Part shown: positions 8,459 to 16,720 of the stretch, one piece after another | Numbering within the stretch: the stretch's first letter is position 1 | Layout: the number at the start of each line of letters is the position of its first letter | Origin: Nocardioidaceae bacterium | GTDB taxonomy: Bacteria; Actinomycetota; Actinomycetes; Propionibacteriales; Nocardioidaceae | Direction: 5' to 3' | Assembly: GCA_020636935.1 (NCBI GenBank) | Contig: JACJWW010000007.1 | Location: 1 to 64,000, forward strand | Length of the DNA: 64,000 nucleotides | Notes under the pieces: generated by a model | The model's input: only the letters and a program-made list of their open reading frames with translations | Told to the model about the DNA's origin: nothing | The model's database searches: none | Made by a program: the position numbers and the translations under genes

Positions 8459-9058
8459 ATGGATAAGTTCACCAATCACACCGGTGTGGCCATGCCGCTC
8501 AAGCGCAGCAATGTCGACACCGACCAGATCATCCCAGCCGTCTACTTGAAGCGAGTCACCCGTACGGGCTTTGAAGACGGACTCTTCGCGGCTTGGCGCA
8601 ATGACCGCGAGTTCATCATGAATCGCCCCGAGTACGCCGAGGCGTCGGTCTTGGTTGCCGGACCCGACTTCGGCACTGGCTCATCGCGCGAACACGCAGT
8701 TTGGGCCTTGCAGAATTATGGCTTCAAGGTGGTCATTTCCTCTCGATTTGCAGACATCTTCCGCGGTAACTCTGGCAAGGCTGGTCTCTTGTCTGCGCAG
8801 GTTGATGAAGCCGTTGTGGAAGGGCTTTGGGCATATCTTGAAGCCAACCCTGGTGCCGAGGTGAGTGTCGATCTGGAGAGCCGCTCAATCAAGGCAGGCC
8901 AGGGTGATGATGCCATCGACGCGACCTTTGTGATTGACGACTACACCCGTTGGCGTTTGCTCAACGGTCTTGATGACATCGGGATCACGCTGTCTCATGA
9001 GGCAGATATTGATGCCTTCGAGGCCAAGCGCCCGGCGTACAAGCCAGTGACCCAATAA
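8459..9058 (+). CDS. leuD: 3-isopropylmalate dehydratase, small subunit
   Basis: The 199-aa swivelling domain of isopropylmalate isomerase, with the characteristic NVDTDQIIPA and FGTGSSREHA motifs. It has a strong upstream AGGAG and lies 27 bases after leuC, forming the leuCD operon. A perfect hairpin begins ten bases after its stop. Confidence 0.97.
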   Translation: MDKFTNHTGVAMPLKRSNVDTDQIIPAVYLKRVTRTGFEDGLFAAWRNDREFIMNRPEYAEASVLVAGPDFGTGSSREHAVWALQNYGFKVVISSRFADIFRGNSGKAGLLSAQVDEAVVEGLWAYLEANPGAEVSVDLESRSIKAGQGDDAIDATFVIDDYTRWRLLNGLDDIGITLSHEADIDAFEAKRPAYKPVTQ

Positions 9059-9067
9059 CGGTTATGA

Positions 9068-9107
9068 ATATCGCGAATCCTCATCTCTGGTTGAGGATTC
9101 GCGATAT
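9068..9107 (+). terminator. Perfect 16-bp stem hairpin after leuD
   Basis: Arms 9068-9083 and 9092-9107 are exact reverse complements (ATATCGCGAATCCTCA and its complement) with an 8-base loop. There is no T tract, as is usual for actinobacterial terminators. It closes the leuCD transcript. Confidence 0.8.
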
Positions 9108-9270
9108 GAGCGAGCCAAGAACCGCAACAAATAACGGGTTTTCCAAGTTGGTGCCGCAGCAATTGGTGGTTGCGACACGCTTGGATTGAATTGTGCAATG
9201 CGCCACTTTTCCTTAGCGTGATTGACAAAAGTCGGGCAAGGCGCCCGATCTGTTCACGAAAGGGAAGCTA

Positions 9271-9825
9271 GTGAACAAGAATCAATTCATCGACACTCTT
9301 GCCGCGCGATTCGAGGGCAACCGCAAGGCTGCTGCTCATGCACTGGACGCAGTGATCGACACCATCACCCGTGAAGTGGTCAAGGGTGAAAAGGTGGCCA
9401 TCACCGGGTTTGGCTCGTGGGAGAAGAAGATCCGCGAAGCCCGTTGGGTGCGCAACCCAGCCACGGGCGACAAGATGAAGGCCAAGAAGAAGGCCGTGCC
9501 GAAGTTCACTGCTGGTGCCGAGCTCAAGAAGTTTGTCTCCGGTGAGAAGAAGCTTGGCAAGCTGACTCTCGTTGGTGGCGCAAAGCCTGCTCCTGCCAAG
9601 AAGGCTGCTCCTGCGAAGGCATCGGCTCCGGCCAAGAAGGCTCCGGCTAAGAAGGCTCCGGCTAAGAAGGCTCCGGCTAAGAAGGCTCCGGCTAAGAAGG
9701 CTCCGGCTAAGAAGGCTCCAGCTAAGAAGGCTCCAGCTAAGAAGGCTCCAGCTAAGAAGGCTCCAGCTAAGAAGGCTCCGGACAAGAAGGCTCCAGCCAA
9801 GAAGGCTCCAGCCAAGAAGGCCTAG
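9271..9825 (+). CDS. hupB: HU-family nucleoid protein with Lys/Ala/Pro tail
   Basis: The first 90 residues are a standard HU fold (NKNQFIDTLAARFEGNRKAA to the beta-arm RNPATGDKMKAKK). Residues about 105-184 are an unstructured tail of PAKKA/KKAPA repeats like mycobacterial HupB/Hlp. It binds and compacts DNA; the lysine tail adds non-specific affinity and is a target of acetylation in relatives. The GTG start is fixed by GAAAGGGAAG upstream. The stop shares bases with the stop of the convergent cofC gene. Confidence 0.95.
   Translation: MNKNQFIDTLAARFEGNRKAAAHALDAVIDTITREVVKGEKVAITGFGSWEKKIREARWVRNPATGDKMKAKKKAVPKFTAGAELKKFVSGEKKLGKLTLVGGAKPAPAKKAAPAKASAPAKKAPAKKAPAKKAPAKKAPAKKAPAKKAPAKKAPAKKAPAKKAPAKKAPDKKAPAKKAPAKKA
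9631..9822. repeat. 15-bp tandem repeat array in the HU tail
   Basis: Twelve consecutive 15-bp units (consensus GCTAAGAAGGCTCCG, varying mainly at the third and last bases) plus a partial one encode AKKAP repeats. Several neighbouring units are identical, including four exact copies from 9646 to 9705, so the array has recently expanded and is likely length-variable. Confidence 0.95.
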
Positions 9826-10478
9826 GCAGTTCCCATCTCATTGGGGGCCGGTTGACGAGAGTCACCGGCCCCTAATGCTTTGTCAGGCTCAAGAGCTCTT
9901 GCGGTGTGGGCTCCAACGCCTAAGGCCTGGGCGGCTCGGAGGTCATCAGGGGTGTCGATGTCGAGTCGTGCTGAGTTGATCGTGAGATTGCATGGCACTG
10001 CTCCAGAAGCCAGATGTGCTGTTGCGGAGTTGGGCCCAAAGATTGGGCCGAGACCAACGCCAGGTGCGGCGCCAAGCATCGTCGTACCGCTTTGGTGGTG
10101 GTCGGCCACAAACCAACGAGCATGGTCTTGACCGAAGACAAGGGCAGCATCGAGCTCGGCGGTCAGCAAGCAGGGGAGATCTCCGAGCATGGCCAAGAAG
10201 CCGTGATCTGGATGAGTGATCATGAGCCGTTTTTGTGCCTGGATCAGCGCGGTGTTGAGGCCGCCGCCGGAGTCTGGTAGCCAAGCGCCCTGGCCGAGGT
10301 CGAGTTTGTCTTGCGAAACGATCACGACTTCATCGACCCATGGGCTGCGTTTCGCTGAGGCAATCGCGTCTCTTGCGAAGGCCTGCATCGCAGCGGGGCC
10401 AAAGCTGCCCGCAGCCAAGCGACTCTTGGCCTGAGGGGAAGTCTTGATCGGGACCAGTACGACGTACCGGTGTGGCAT
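9822..10478 (-). CDS. cofC: 2-phospho-L-lactate (or phosphoenolpyruvate) guanylyltransferase
   Basis: A 218-aa nucleotidyltransferase of the CofC/FbiD family in coenzyme F420 synthesis. The N-terminal VLVPIKTSPQAKSRL and the LGDLPCL motif (metal/nucleotide site) are typical, and FGPNSATAHL and LDIDTPDDL follow. The ATG at 10478 has a strong GGAGG 9 bases upstream, so it is preferred to a longer ORF. It is divergent from plsC and overlaps the HU stop tail to tail. It indicates an F420-producing organism. Confidence 0.88.
   Translation of the reverse strand: MPHRYVVLVPIKTSPQAKSRLAAGSFGPAAMQAFARDAIASAKRSPWVDEVVIVSQDKLDLGQGAWLPDSGGGLNTALIQAQKRLMITHPDHGFLAMLGDLPCLLTAELDAALVFGQDHARWFVADHHQSGTTMLGAAPGVGLGPIFGPNSATAHLASGAVPCNLTINSARLDIDTPDDLRAAQALGVGAHTARALEPDKALGAGDSRQPAPNEMGTA
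9844..9872 (+). terminator. Strong GC hairpin that terminates HU, inside cofC
   Basis: A 12-bp stem with a single bulged T (GGGGCCGGT.GAC pairing with GTCACCGGCCCC) closes on a GAGA tetraloop and is followed by TAATGCTTTGT. It lies just downstream of the HU stop but within the 3' coding end of cofC, so the same bases are both coding and terminator. Confidence 0.75.
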
Positions 10479-10570
10479 TCTTGCTACCTCCTGATCGTTG
10501 CGGACGATAGTGTCAGTAAGCGCTCTCGGAGACGGCACCGGGAGGCTACCAAGCTTGGTTTGGAGGGGTG

Positions 10571-11338
10571 ATGTCGAAGGTTCGGCGCCAACAGGAGCGA
10601 CCTGGATGGGCTTGGTCTTTGGCTGTGGCCATCATCAAACCCGTGTTGTTGACCTGCACCCGACGTGAGTGGATCCACGGTGAGCGGATCCCAGCCTCGG
10701 GTGGTTGCATCATCGTTGCCAATCACATTTCCCATTTCGACCCATTGGCCTTGGGGCACATGCTCCATGACCATGGGCGGGTGCCCAGATTCTTGGGCAA
10801 AGACACCTTGTTTGAGTTGCCAGTCTTGAAGCACATGCTGCGCAATGCCAAGCAGATCCCGGTCCATCGTCTCAGCGACGGCGCAGCACAGGCCTACACC
10901 GCCGCTGTCAAAGCTCTGCAATCGGGCGAGATGGTGATGGTCTATCCGGAGGGGTCAATCACCAAGGACCCAGATGGCTGGCCAATGCGCGGCAAGACAG
11001 GGGCGGCTCACCTGGCTCTCACTACTGGGTGTCCGGTAATTCCGATCGGTCAGTGGGGTGCACAAGAGGTACTTCCCCCCTACACCAAAGATTTCCACGT
11101 GATCCCGCCGCGCACCACCACCTTCATCGTGGGGGAACCAGTAGATCTTGATGACTTGATCGGGCAAGACATAGACGCAGAAGTCTTGCGCACGGCAACA
11201 GATCGAATCATGGCTGCGATTACCTCTCTCGTAGAAGAAGCGCGCAATGCCAAGGCGCCACCACTACGATTCGATCCCAAGGAAGCTGGCATTGGCGAGA
11301 TCGGGCGTCCCGACTCAGGGCAGGAGAGTTCTTCATGA
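10571..11338 (+). CDS. plsC: 1-acylglycerol-3-phosphate O-acyltransferase
   Basis: A membrane-associated acyltransferase of about 255 aa in phosphatidic acid synthesis. The catalytic NHISHFDP (NHX4D) is present, and the substrate motif VYPEGSIT follows, with KTGAAHLAL further on. An N-terminal hydrophobic segment (WAWSLAVAIIKPVLLT) is visible. GTG at 10568 is directly before the ATG; GGAGG spacing favours the ATG. It overlaps gpsA by four bases, pairing two steps of glycerolipid synthesis. Confidence 0.93.
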   Translation: MSKVRRQQERPGWAWSLAVAIIKPVLLTCTRREWIHGERIPASGGCIIVANHISHFDPLALGHMLHDHGRVPRFLGKDTLFELPVLKHMLRNAKQIPVHRLSDGAAQAYTAAVKALQSGEMVMVYPEGSITKDPDGWPMRGKTGAAHLALTTGCPVIPIGQWGAQEVLPPYTKDFHVIPPRTTTFIVGEPVDLDDLIGQDIDAEVLRTATDRIMAAITSLVEEARNAKAPPLRFDPKEAGIGEIGRPDSGQESSS

Positions 11339-12336
11339 GCAAGGTTGCAGTGTTTGGCTCAGGTTCTTGGGGCACGGCATTTAGCCTCGTGCTAGCCGAC
11401 GCCGGCAATGAGGTCACTATGTGGGCTCGGCGCCAAGGTGTCTGCGACACGATCAATGAGACCCACCAAAACACCGACTACTTGCCGGGCATCGATCTCC
11501 CGCAAGCCATTACTGCTACCCACGACCCTCAGGAAGCAGCTGCGGGAGCTGAATACGTCGTACTCGCGGTGCCATCGCAGACATTGCGCGAAAACCTGAC
11601 GCAGTGGTCGCCCCTGCTTCCTGACAACGCGGTCTTTGTCTCATTGATGAAGGGCGTCGAGCTTGGCACGACCAAGCGGATGAGCGAAGTCATTGCTGAG
11701 GTGACAGGGGCCGGACCGGATCGGATCGCCGTGGTCAGTGGTCCCAACCTTGCCAAGGAGATTGCTGCGCGGGAGCCAGCAGCAAGCGTGGTCGCCTGCG
11801 CCGATTCGGATGTGGCCCAAAGCCTGCAAGAGGTCTGTCACACCCGAGCTTTCAGGCCATATTGGAGCGCTGATGTGATCGGTTGTGAGCTCGGAGGGGC
11901 CTACAAGAATGTCGTCGCCCTGTGCGTGGGCATGGCGGTCGGCCTGGGCTTCGGTGACAACACCACAGCATCGGTGATCACTCGTGGATTGGCTGAGACA
12001 GCGCGCTTGGCGCTCAAGCTCGGAGCCGACCCGATGACCCTGATGGGCCTAGCGGGGCTGGGCGACCTGGTGGCGACCTGCTCTTCGCCCCTGTCACGAA
12101 ATCGCACCTTCGGTGAAAAGCTAGGCCAAGGGATGACCACCGACGAAGTGATCGCCTCGACTCGTCAGGTGGCGGAGGGCGTGAAGTCTGCCGGATCGAT
12201 CAGGCAACTGGCCGAGGCCAACGGAGTCGATGCGCCGATTGCGGTGCATGTCGACGCGGTGGTGCGTGGTGAGATCACGGCGCGCGACATGATGAATGCC
12301 TTCATTGAGCGTGACACAAAGCACGAGCTTGGCTGA
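11335..12336 (+). CDS. gpsA: Glycerol-3-phosphate dehydrogenase [NAD(P)+]
   Basis: A 333-aa enzyme reducing dihydroxyacetone phosphate to glycerol-3-phosphate, the backbone for the plsC pathway. The N-terminal nucleotide motif is GSGSWGTA (8-15). SGPNLAKEIA and the substrate-binding stretch GAYKNVVALCVGMA are intact. The ATGA overlap with plsC implies translational coupling. It is convergent with the following minus-strand gene, three bases apart. Confidence 0.96.
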   Translation: MSKVAVFGSGSWGTAFSLVLADAGNEVTMWARRQGVCDTINETHQNTDYLPGIDLPQAITATHDPQEAAAGAEYVVLAVPSQTLRENLTQWSPLLPDNAVFVSLMKGVELGTTKRMSEVIAEVTGAGPDRIAVVSGPNLAKEIAAREPAASVVACADSDVAQSLQEVCHTRAFRPYWSADVIGCELGGAYKNVVALCVGMAVGLGFGDNTTASVITRGLAETARLALKLGADPMTLMGLAGLGDLVATCSSPLSRNRTFGEKLGQGMTTDEVIASTRQVAEGVKSAGSIRQLAEANGVDAPIAVHVDAVVRGEITARDMMNAFIERDTKHELG

Positions 12337-12339
12337 GAG

Positions 12340-13392
12340 TCACGACAGGGTCTGCGCCAAGGCTTGATCAAGGTCTGCCCAGAGGTCTTCGACATCTTCG
12401 ATGCCGACCGACAGGCGCACCAGCCCCTCAGGAATGCTCGCGGTCTCTATCTGCCAACGGCGCCTGCGCTCCAGTGTCGACTCGACGCCTCCCAGCGAGG
12501 TTGCATAGATCCAGAGCTTCGTGTTGTTTTGCACCAAGTCGGCCTTGGCGGCCGTGGGCATGACCAAAGCCACGATGGCTCCGAAACCCGGATAGCGCAC
12601 TTCGTCGACCCGAGGGTCTTCGCGCAGACGCTTGGCCAACTCGCGGGCATTGCTCTCGGCCCGGTCCAGGCGCACTGGCAGTGTGCGTAGGCCCCGCAGC
12701 GCCAACCAAGTCTCGAAGGGGCCAGGCGTCGACCCCTGCAGGTCACGACGGCCCTTGAGTACGCCGTGGATCTCATCGTTGGCGGTGACCACAGCGCCCA
12801 TGAGCACATCGGAGTGGCCAGCGATGTACTTCGTCGCGGAATGTACGACGACATCGGCGCCTAACTCCAAGGGCTTTTGACGCAGGGGAGTGGCGAAGGT
12901 GTTGTCGACGACCACATGAGCCCCAGCGTCGTGCGCGGCCTTGATGATGGTGTCAAGATCGGCCACCTCGAGGGCCGGATTGGTCGGGCTCTCCAACCAG
13001 ACCAGGGCTGCATCGTCGCAAGCCGCCACCACGCTGTCTGTGTCGGTGATGTCGACGAGTGTGGTCTGCACTCGACCGCGGAGTTCGAGATCGGCCAGGT
13101 GAGCCAAGGTGCCGTTGTAGCAGTGGCGAGGTGCTACCACCTTGGCGCCCAGCCCGACCAGATCGAGCACATTGACCACTGCGGCCATGCCAGATGCGAA
13201 GGCCAGGCATTTGCCGCCCTCCAAGGTGCCCAGGGCCTCTTCAAAGGCGGTCCAGGTGGGGTTGGAGAATCGTCCGTACTCGCGGTCGCCGCCACCTTGG
13301 AAGACTGAAGCCATTGTGATCGGTTCGTTCAGTGGCTGATCGGGCTGGTGGGGTGGGCGGCCGAGATGGACTGCTTGGGTCGAGGGGTGCAT
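12340..13392 (-). CDS. Cys/Met-metabolism PLP enzyme (cystathionine gamma-lyase/synthase family)
   Basis: A 350-aa trans-sulfuration enzyme. The PLP lysine lies in HSATKYIAGHSDV, and YGRFSNPTW and SPTNPALEVADL are family motifs. It cleaves or forms cystathionine-type thioethers; lyase, synthase and methionine gamma-lyase cannot be separated by eye. It is somewhat shorter than the usual 380-400 aa. The ATG at 13392 with GAAGG upstream is preferred to a longer ORF that overlaps ddl. It is divergent from ddl. Confidence 0.88.
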   Translation of the reverse strand: MHPSTQAVHLGRPPHQPDQPLNEPITMASVFQGGGDREYGRFSNPTWTAFEEALGTLEGGKCLAFASGMAAVVNVLDLVGLGAKVVAPRHCYNGTLAHLADLELRGRVQTTLVDITDTDSVVAACDDAALVWLESPTNPALEVADLDTIIKAAHDAGAHVVVDNTFATPLRQKPLELGADVVVHSATKYIAGHSDVLMGAVVTANDEIHGVLKGRRDLQGSTPGPFETWLALRGLRTLPVRLDRAESNARELAKRLREDPRVDEVRYPGFGAIVALVMPTAAKADLVQNNTKLWIYATSLGGVESTLERRRRWQIETASIPEGLVRLSVGIEDVEDLWADLDQALAQTLS

Positions 13393-13432
13393 GGCCTTCA
13401 TTGTGCCGGAGGCGCCAGATAGGGTCTGACGT

Positions 13433-14542
13433 GTGTCGCAAACAGCCCGCAAGACCAAGGTTGCCGTCGTATTCGGGGGGCGTTCTGAAGAGCACTCGAT
13501 TTCGTGTGTGTCGGCCAGCAATGTGATCAGGGCGCTTGACCCGCAACGCTATGAAGTGATCCCGATCGGGATCAGCAAGCAAGGTCATTGGGTGATCCAG
13601 CCAGATGCAGCTGACTTCTCCATCGGCTCAGACGGAAACTTGCCGGAGGTTGGTGCAGGCACCCCAGTGGCGCTCACACGCAATGCAGAGCTGATCTCGA
13701 CTGATACTTCGCAGCCCGCTAAGTCTTGGGGGCAGATCGATGTCGTCTTCCCTGTCTTGCACGGACCGTGGGGGCAAGACGGCACCTTGCAGGGTCTGCT
13801 CGAGTTGTCTGGAGTGCGCTATGTCGGGGCCGGAGTGCTCTCTAGTGCAGTCGGCACAGACAAGCACTTCATGAAGCAACTCTTCGTCGCCAACGGGCTG
13901 CCAGTGCAGCCGTGGGTCTTGGCCCGCCCTCATCAGTGGCAGACCGACCCGGAGGCGATCAGGGAAGCCGTGCGAGGCCTGGGTGGTGCGGTCTTCGTGA
14001 AACCCGCCCGAGCCGGCTCCAGTTTCGGCATTACCCGAGTGGCCGCTGGGGAGGCCATCGACGCTGCTGTCGAGCATGCTCGTGGACTTGACCCGAAGGT
14101 CCTGATCGAAGCTGCAGCCGATCGCCCCAGGGAGGTCGAGATCGGTGTGATCGGCAATCCCAGTGGGGGTCGGCCGCTGACCAGTGAGATTGCGGAGATC
14201 AAGGTCGGAGGTGAGCATGCCTTCTACGACTTCGAGGCCAAATATCTCCCCGAGCAGCACACCGATCTCGATGTGCCAGCAGATCTACCCGACGACATCG
14301 TGGAGCAGGTCAAGGATCTCGCTGTCAAAGCCTTTGTGGCCTTAGATGTCGAGGGCTTGGCCCGGGTCGACTTCTTCATCTTGCCGAGCGGACGCGTCGT
14401 ACTCAATGAGGTCGAGACCATGCCCGGCTTCACGACTACATCGATGTTTCCGCAAATGTGGGCAGCATCGGGTCTTGACTATCCGAGCTTGCTCGACCAC
14501 CTGATCGGCCTGGCAATGTCTCGCCCCACGGGCTTGCGTTGA
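13433..14542 (+). CDS. ddl: D-alanine--D-alanine ligase
   Basis: A 369-aa ATP-grasp ligase that makes the D-Ala-D-Ala terminus of peptidoglycan. The N-terminal VFGGRSEEHSIS and the catalytic region GTLQGLLELSG are present, with GSSFGITRV (ATP loop) and LNEVETMPGFT at the C-terminus. The start is GTG. It is convergent with the DUF3515 lipoprotein, three bases away. Confidence 0.96.
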   Translation: MSQTARKTKVAVVFGGRSEEHSISCVSASNVIRALDPQRYEVIPIGISKQGHWVIQPDAADFSIGSDGNLPEVGAGTPVALTRNAELISTDTSQPAKSWGQIDVVFPVLHGPWGQDGTLQGLLELSGVRYVGAGVLSSAVGTDKHFMKQLFVANGLPVQPWVLARPHQWQTDPEAIREAVRGLGGAVFVKPARAGSSFGITRVAAGEAIDAAVEHARGLDPKVLIEAAADRPREVEIGVIGNPSGGRPLTSEIAEIKVGGEHAFYDFEAKYLPEQHTDLDVPADLPDDIVEQVKDLAVKAFVALDVEGLARVDFFILPSGRVVLNEVETMPGFTTTSMFPQMWAASGLDYPSLLDHLIGLAMSRPTGLR

Positions 14543-14545
14543 GCT

Positions 14546-15007
14546 CTAGGCGCAGTCGCCGACTTTGGTTGTCGTCTGCTCCAAGACATCGCCGACAGCG
14601 ACCATCTCATCGACTGGTGGGCGGTCTTGCCCTGGCACGGTGACCTCGACATTCGTGCTGCGACCCATGCTGGTCATCACCACATCGGAGTCTTGGTCGT
14701 CGATGGCGCTGGACGGCACAAACCACAACATCCCGTTTGCCGACTGACACCCTAGGGCCTCATCGAAGTTGCTGGGTCGCCCTACACCGCAGCGGAGTAC
14801 GACGGGAGGGTCGCCCCAAGCCAGGGCATAGGGCGAGCCAGAGACGCTGACCCGTGACTTGCCGCCGAGTTTCTTGGGTAGGGCCTTGATGATCGCCTTG
14901 CATTCGCGAAGCTGCTCACCGGTCGGTGAGGTGGCCTTGACCTCGACACTGCCGCAGGCAGAGACGAGTGCCACAACGGGCAGGATCAGATATGTACGAC
15001 GGGGCAT
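14546..15007 (-). CDS. DUF3515-family lipoprotein
   Basis: A 153-aa secreted lipoprotein: positively charged start (PRRTY), hydrophobic segment LILPVVALVSA and the lipobox VSAC with lipidated C18. The mature part has conserved Cys and Trp residues (LRCGVG, CQSANG, WFVP) of the actinobacterial DUF3515 family, usually encoded between ddl and thiL as here. Function unknown; cell-envelope location is inferred from the lipobox. It overlaps the upstream AsnC-type gene by 22 bases. Confidence 0.85.
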   Translation of the reverse strand: MPRRTYLILPVVALVSACGSVEVKATSPTGEQLRECKAIIKALPKKLGGKSRVSVSGSPYALAWGDPPVVLRCGVGRPSNFDEALGCQSANGMLWFVPSSAIDDQDSDVVMTSMGRSTNVEVTVPGQDRPPVDEMVAVGDVLEQTTTKVGDCA

Positions 15008-15222
15008 GTGAGGGTGCGAGTGATCCCTTCAATGGTCTGGATCTGCGCCACGACCAGCTTGCCCAACTCGTCGACATTGCGGGCCTCGGCCCGCACGATC
15101 ACGTCATAGGGGCCGGTGACATCTTCGGCATTGATCACACCATCGATGTCGACGATCTTGCTGGCTACGTTGGCAGCCTTGCCGACTTCAGTCTGGATCA
15201 AGATATAGGCCTGAATGACCAT
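14986..15222 (-). CDS. Lrp/AsnC ligand-binding domain protein without DNA-binding domain
   Basis: A 78-aa stand-alone RAM/ACT-like domain (VIQAYILIQTEVGKAANVA to TLTCPVVH). It is the ligand-binding half of Lrp/AsnC regulators with no helix-turn-helix. Such proteins oligomerise and bind amino acids. GGGGA sits about 7 bases before the ATG at 15222; an in-frame Met two codons earlier is a weaker option. The start lies 87 bases from divergent thiL. Confidence 0.88.
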   Translation of the reverse strand: MVIQAYILIQTEVGKAANVASKIVDIDGVINAEDVTGPYDVIVRAEARNVDELGKLVVAQIQTIEGITRTLTCPVVHI

Positions 15223-15309
15223 GAGCATTCCCCTGCCTTGTTGGTTGAATACGCTGTCCAACCTACCCGACCTGACCGTTTGTGCGGAACACCATTTGGA
15301 AGGCAAGAG

Positions 15310-16263
15310 ATGATCGCATCCACGTTGGCCGAGCTAGGCGAGTTCGAGCTCATCGATCTGCTCTCGCAGATCTTCCCTCAAGGTGAGCATGTCTTCCTTG
15401 GGCCAGGAGATGATGCTGCCCTGGTCAGAACCCCACGTGGACACGTGGTAGTAGCTGCAGACATGTCGGTGCAGGGGCGTCATTTCAAGACCGAGTGGGC
15501 GCCAGCTAGGTCGATCGGTCGCAAGGCGACTGCGGCCAATTTGTCAGATATCAATGCCATGGGCGGACGAGCCCACTCATTGACGGTGTCATTGGGGATG
15601 CCACCCGAGAGTGAAACCAAATGGATCTTGGAGTTGGCTTCAGGTATTGCCGAGGAAGCCGCCTTGGTGGGCGCGAGTGTGGTCGGGGGAGATGTCACTC
15701 GCTCCGACGAAGTCATCATCGCGATTTCGGTGCTTGGCACCTGTGACCAGGCGCCCGTACGGCGTAACGGCGCGCAACCTGGCGACGTGCTGGCCCTGGC
15801 TGGTCGCCAAGGCTGGGCCGCCGCGGGTTTGGCCGTGCTGCAACGTGGCTTCAACTCTCCACGTGCTCTGGTGGAGGCATACCAATGCCCACAGGTGCCC
15901 TATTGGGCTGGACCTGCAGCAGCCCAAGCGGGAGCCACAGCAATGTTGGATGTTTCTGATGGGCTGGTCGCAGATGCGCGACATATCGCGAAATCATCGG
16001 GAGTCGACCTTGAAATCCAGACCGATAATTTAGCGGTCGCCGAGCCGATGCAGGCGGTCAGCGCAGCGATCGGGAGTGATCCCATCGACTTCATCTTGAG
16101 TGGAGGCGATGACTACTGCTTGCTGGCGACCTTCCCGGCGCAGGCAGCCCGCCCGGAGGGGTTCACTGTGATCGGCTCAGTCGTTGAAATGGCTGGAGAG
16201 CATCCCGAAGTACGGGTCGACGAAGTCGCCTACGAGGGCACCGGTGGACATCGCCACTTCTAG
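15310..16263 (+). CDS. thiL: Thiamine-monophosphate kinase
   Basis: A 317-aa kinase phosphorylating thiamine monophosphate to the active diphosphate. It has the PurM-like fold motifs GPGDDAALV near residues 31-39 (metal/ATP aspartates), ANLSDINAMG, GGDVTRSD and LDVSDGLVADARHI. The ATG at 15310 with GGCAAGAG upstream is selected over a much longer ORF that is antisense to neighbouring genes. Confidence 0.94.
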   Translation: MIASTLAELGEFELIDLLSQIFPQGEHVFLGPGDDAALVRTPRGHVVVAADMSVQGRHFKTEWAPARSIGRKATAANLSDINAMGGRAHSLTVSLGMPPESETKWILELASGIAEEAALVGASVVGGDVTRSDEVIIAISVLGTCDQAPVRRNGAQPGDVLALAGRQGWAAAGLAVLQRGFNSPRALVEAYQCPQVPYWAGPAAAQAGATAMLDVSDGLVADARHIAKSSGVDLEIQTDNLAVAEPMQAVSAAIGSDPIDFILSGGDDYCLLATFPAQAARPEGFTVIGSVVEMAGEHPEVRVDEVAYEGTGGHRHF

Positions 16264-16335
16264 ATCGCCACAACTCGGCGACACGTGGGTAGGCGAATCA
16301 GGGTGCTGGAGTCACGCGGGCGTGATCAGCGCTGG

Positions 16336-16521
16336 TCAGCGAGTGACCTTGCCAGCCTTAAGGCATCCGGTGCAGACATTGAGTCGCTTGGGGGTGCCAT
16401 TGACGGTGGCGCGAACCCGCTGGATGTTGGGATTGAAACGGCGCTTGGTGATCTTGCGTGACCAGGGACGGTTGTTGCCGAAACCGGGCTTCTTGGCGCA
16501 GATGTCGCAGACGGCGGCCAC
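16336..16521 (-). CDS. rpmB: Ribosomal protein bL28 (zinc-binding form)
   Basis: A 61-aa large-subunit ribosomal protein. It carries the CDIC and CTGC cysteine pairs of the zinc-binding (C+) type, plus the typical WSRKITKRRFNPNIQRV body. It is divergent from the DhaL-type kinase gene and convergent with thiL. Confidence 0.96.
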   Translation of the reverse strand: MAAVCDICAKKPGFGNNRPWSRKITKRRFNPNIQRVRATVNGTPKRLNVCTGCLKAGKVTR

Positions 16522-16720
16522 GAGTGACTCCTAGAATCGAGTTGCTGAAGATTGGTGGGCCCAACGACTGGGTCGTATGGGCAACCTCAAAAGGATAACT
16601 GACCGGCGCTCATTCGGCGAATCGTGGTTGTGCTGGTCCAAATTATCGGTAGAGACCACTACGGTTGCAGCAGACCGCTGTGGGTCGAGGACCCAGCCTG
16701 GGAAGAGGAGTTGTTGGCAG

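Noticed and set aside
9336..9815. Long minus-strand ORF of AGAFL repeats opposite HU
   Set aside because: It is the antisense image of the AKKAP-encoding repeat; no ribosome site, and the HU frame is unmistakable.
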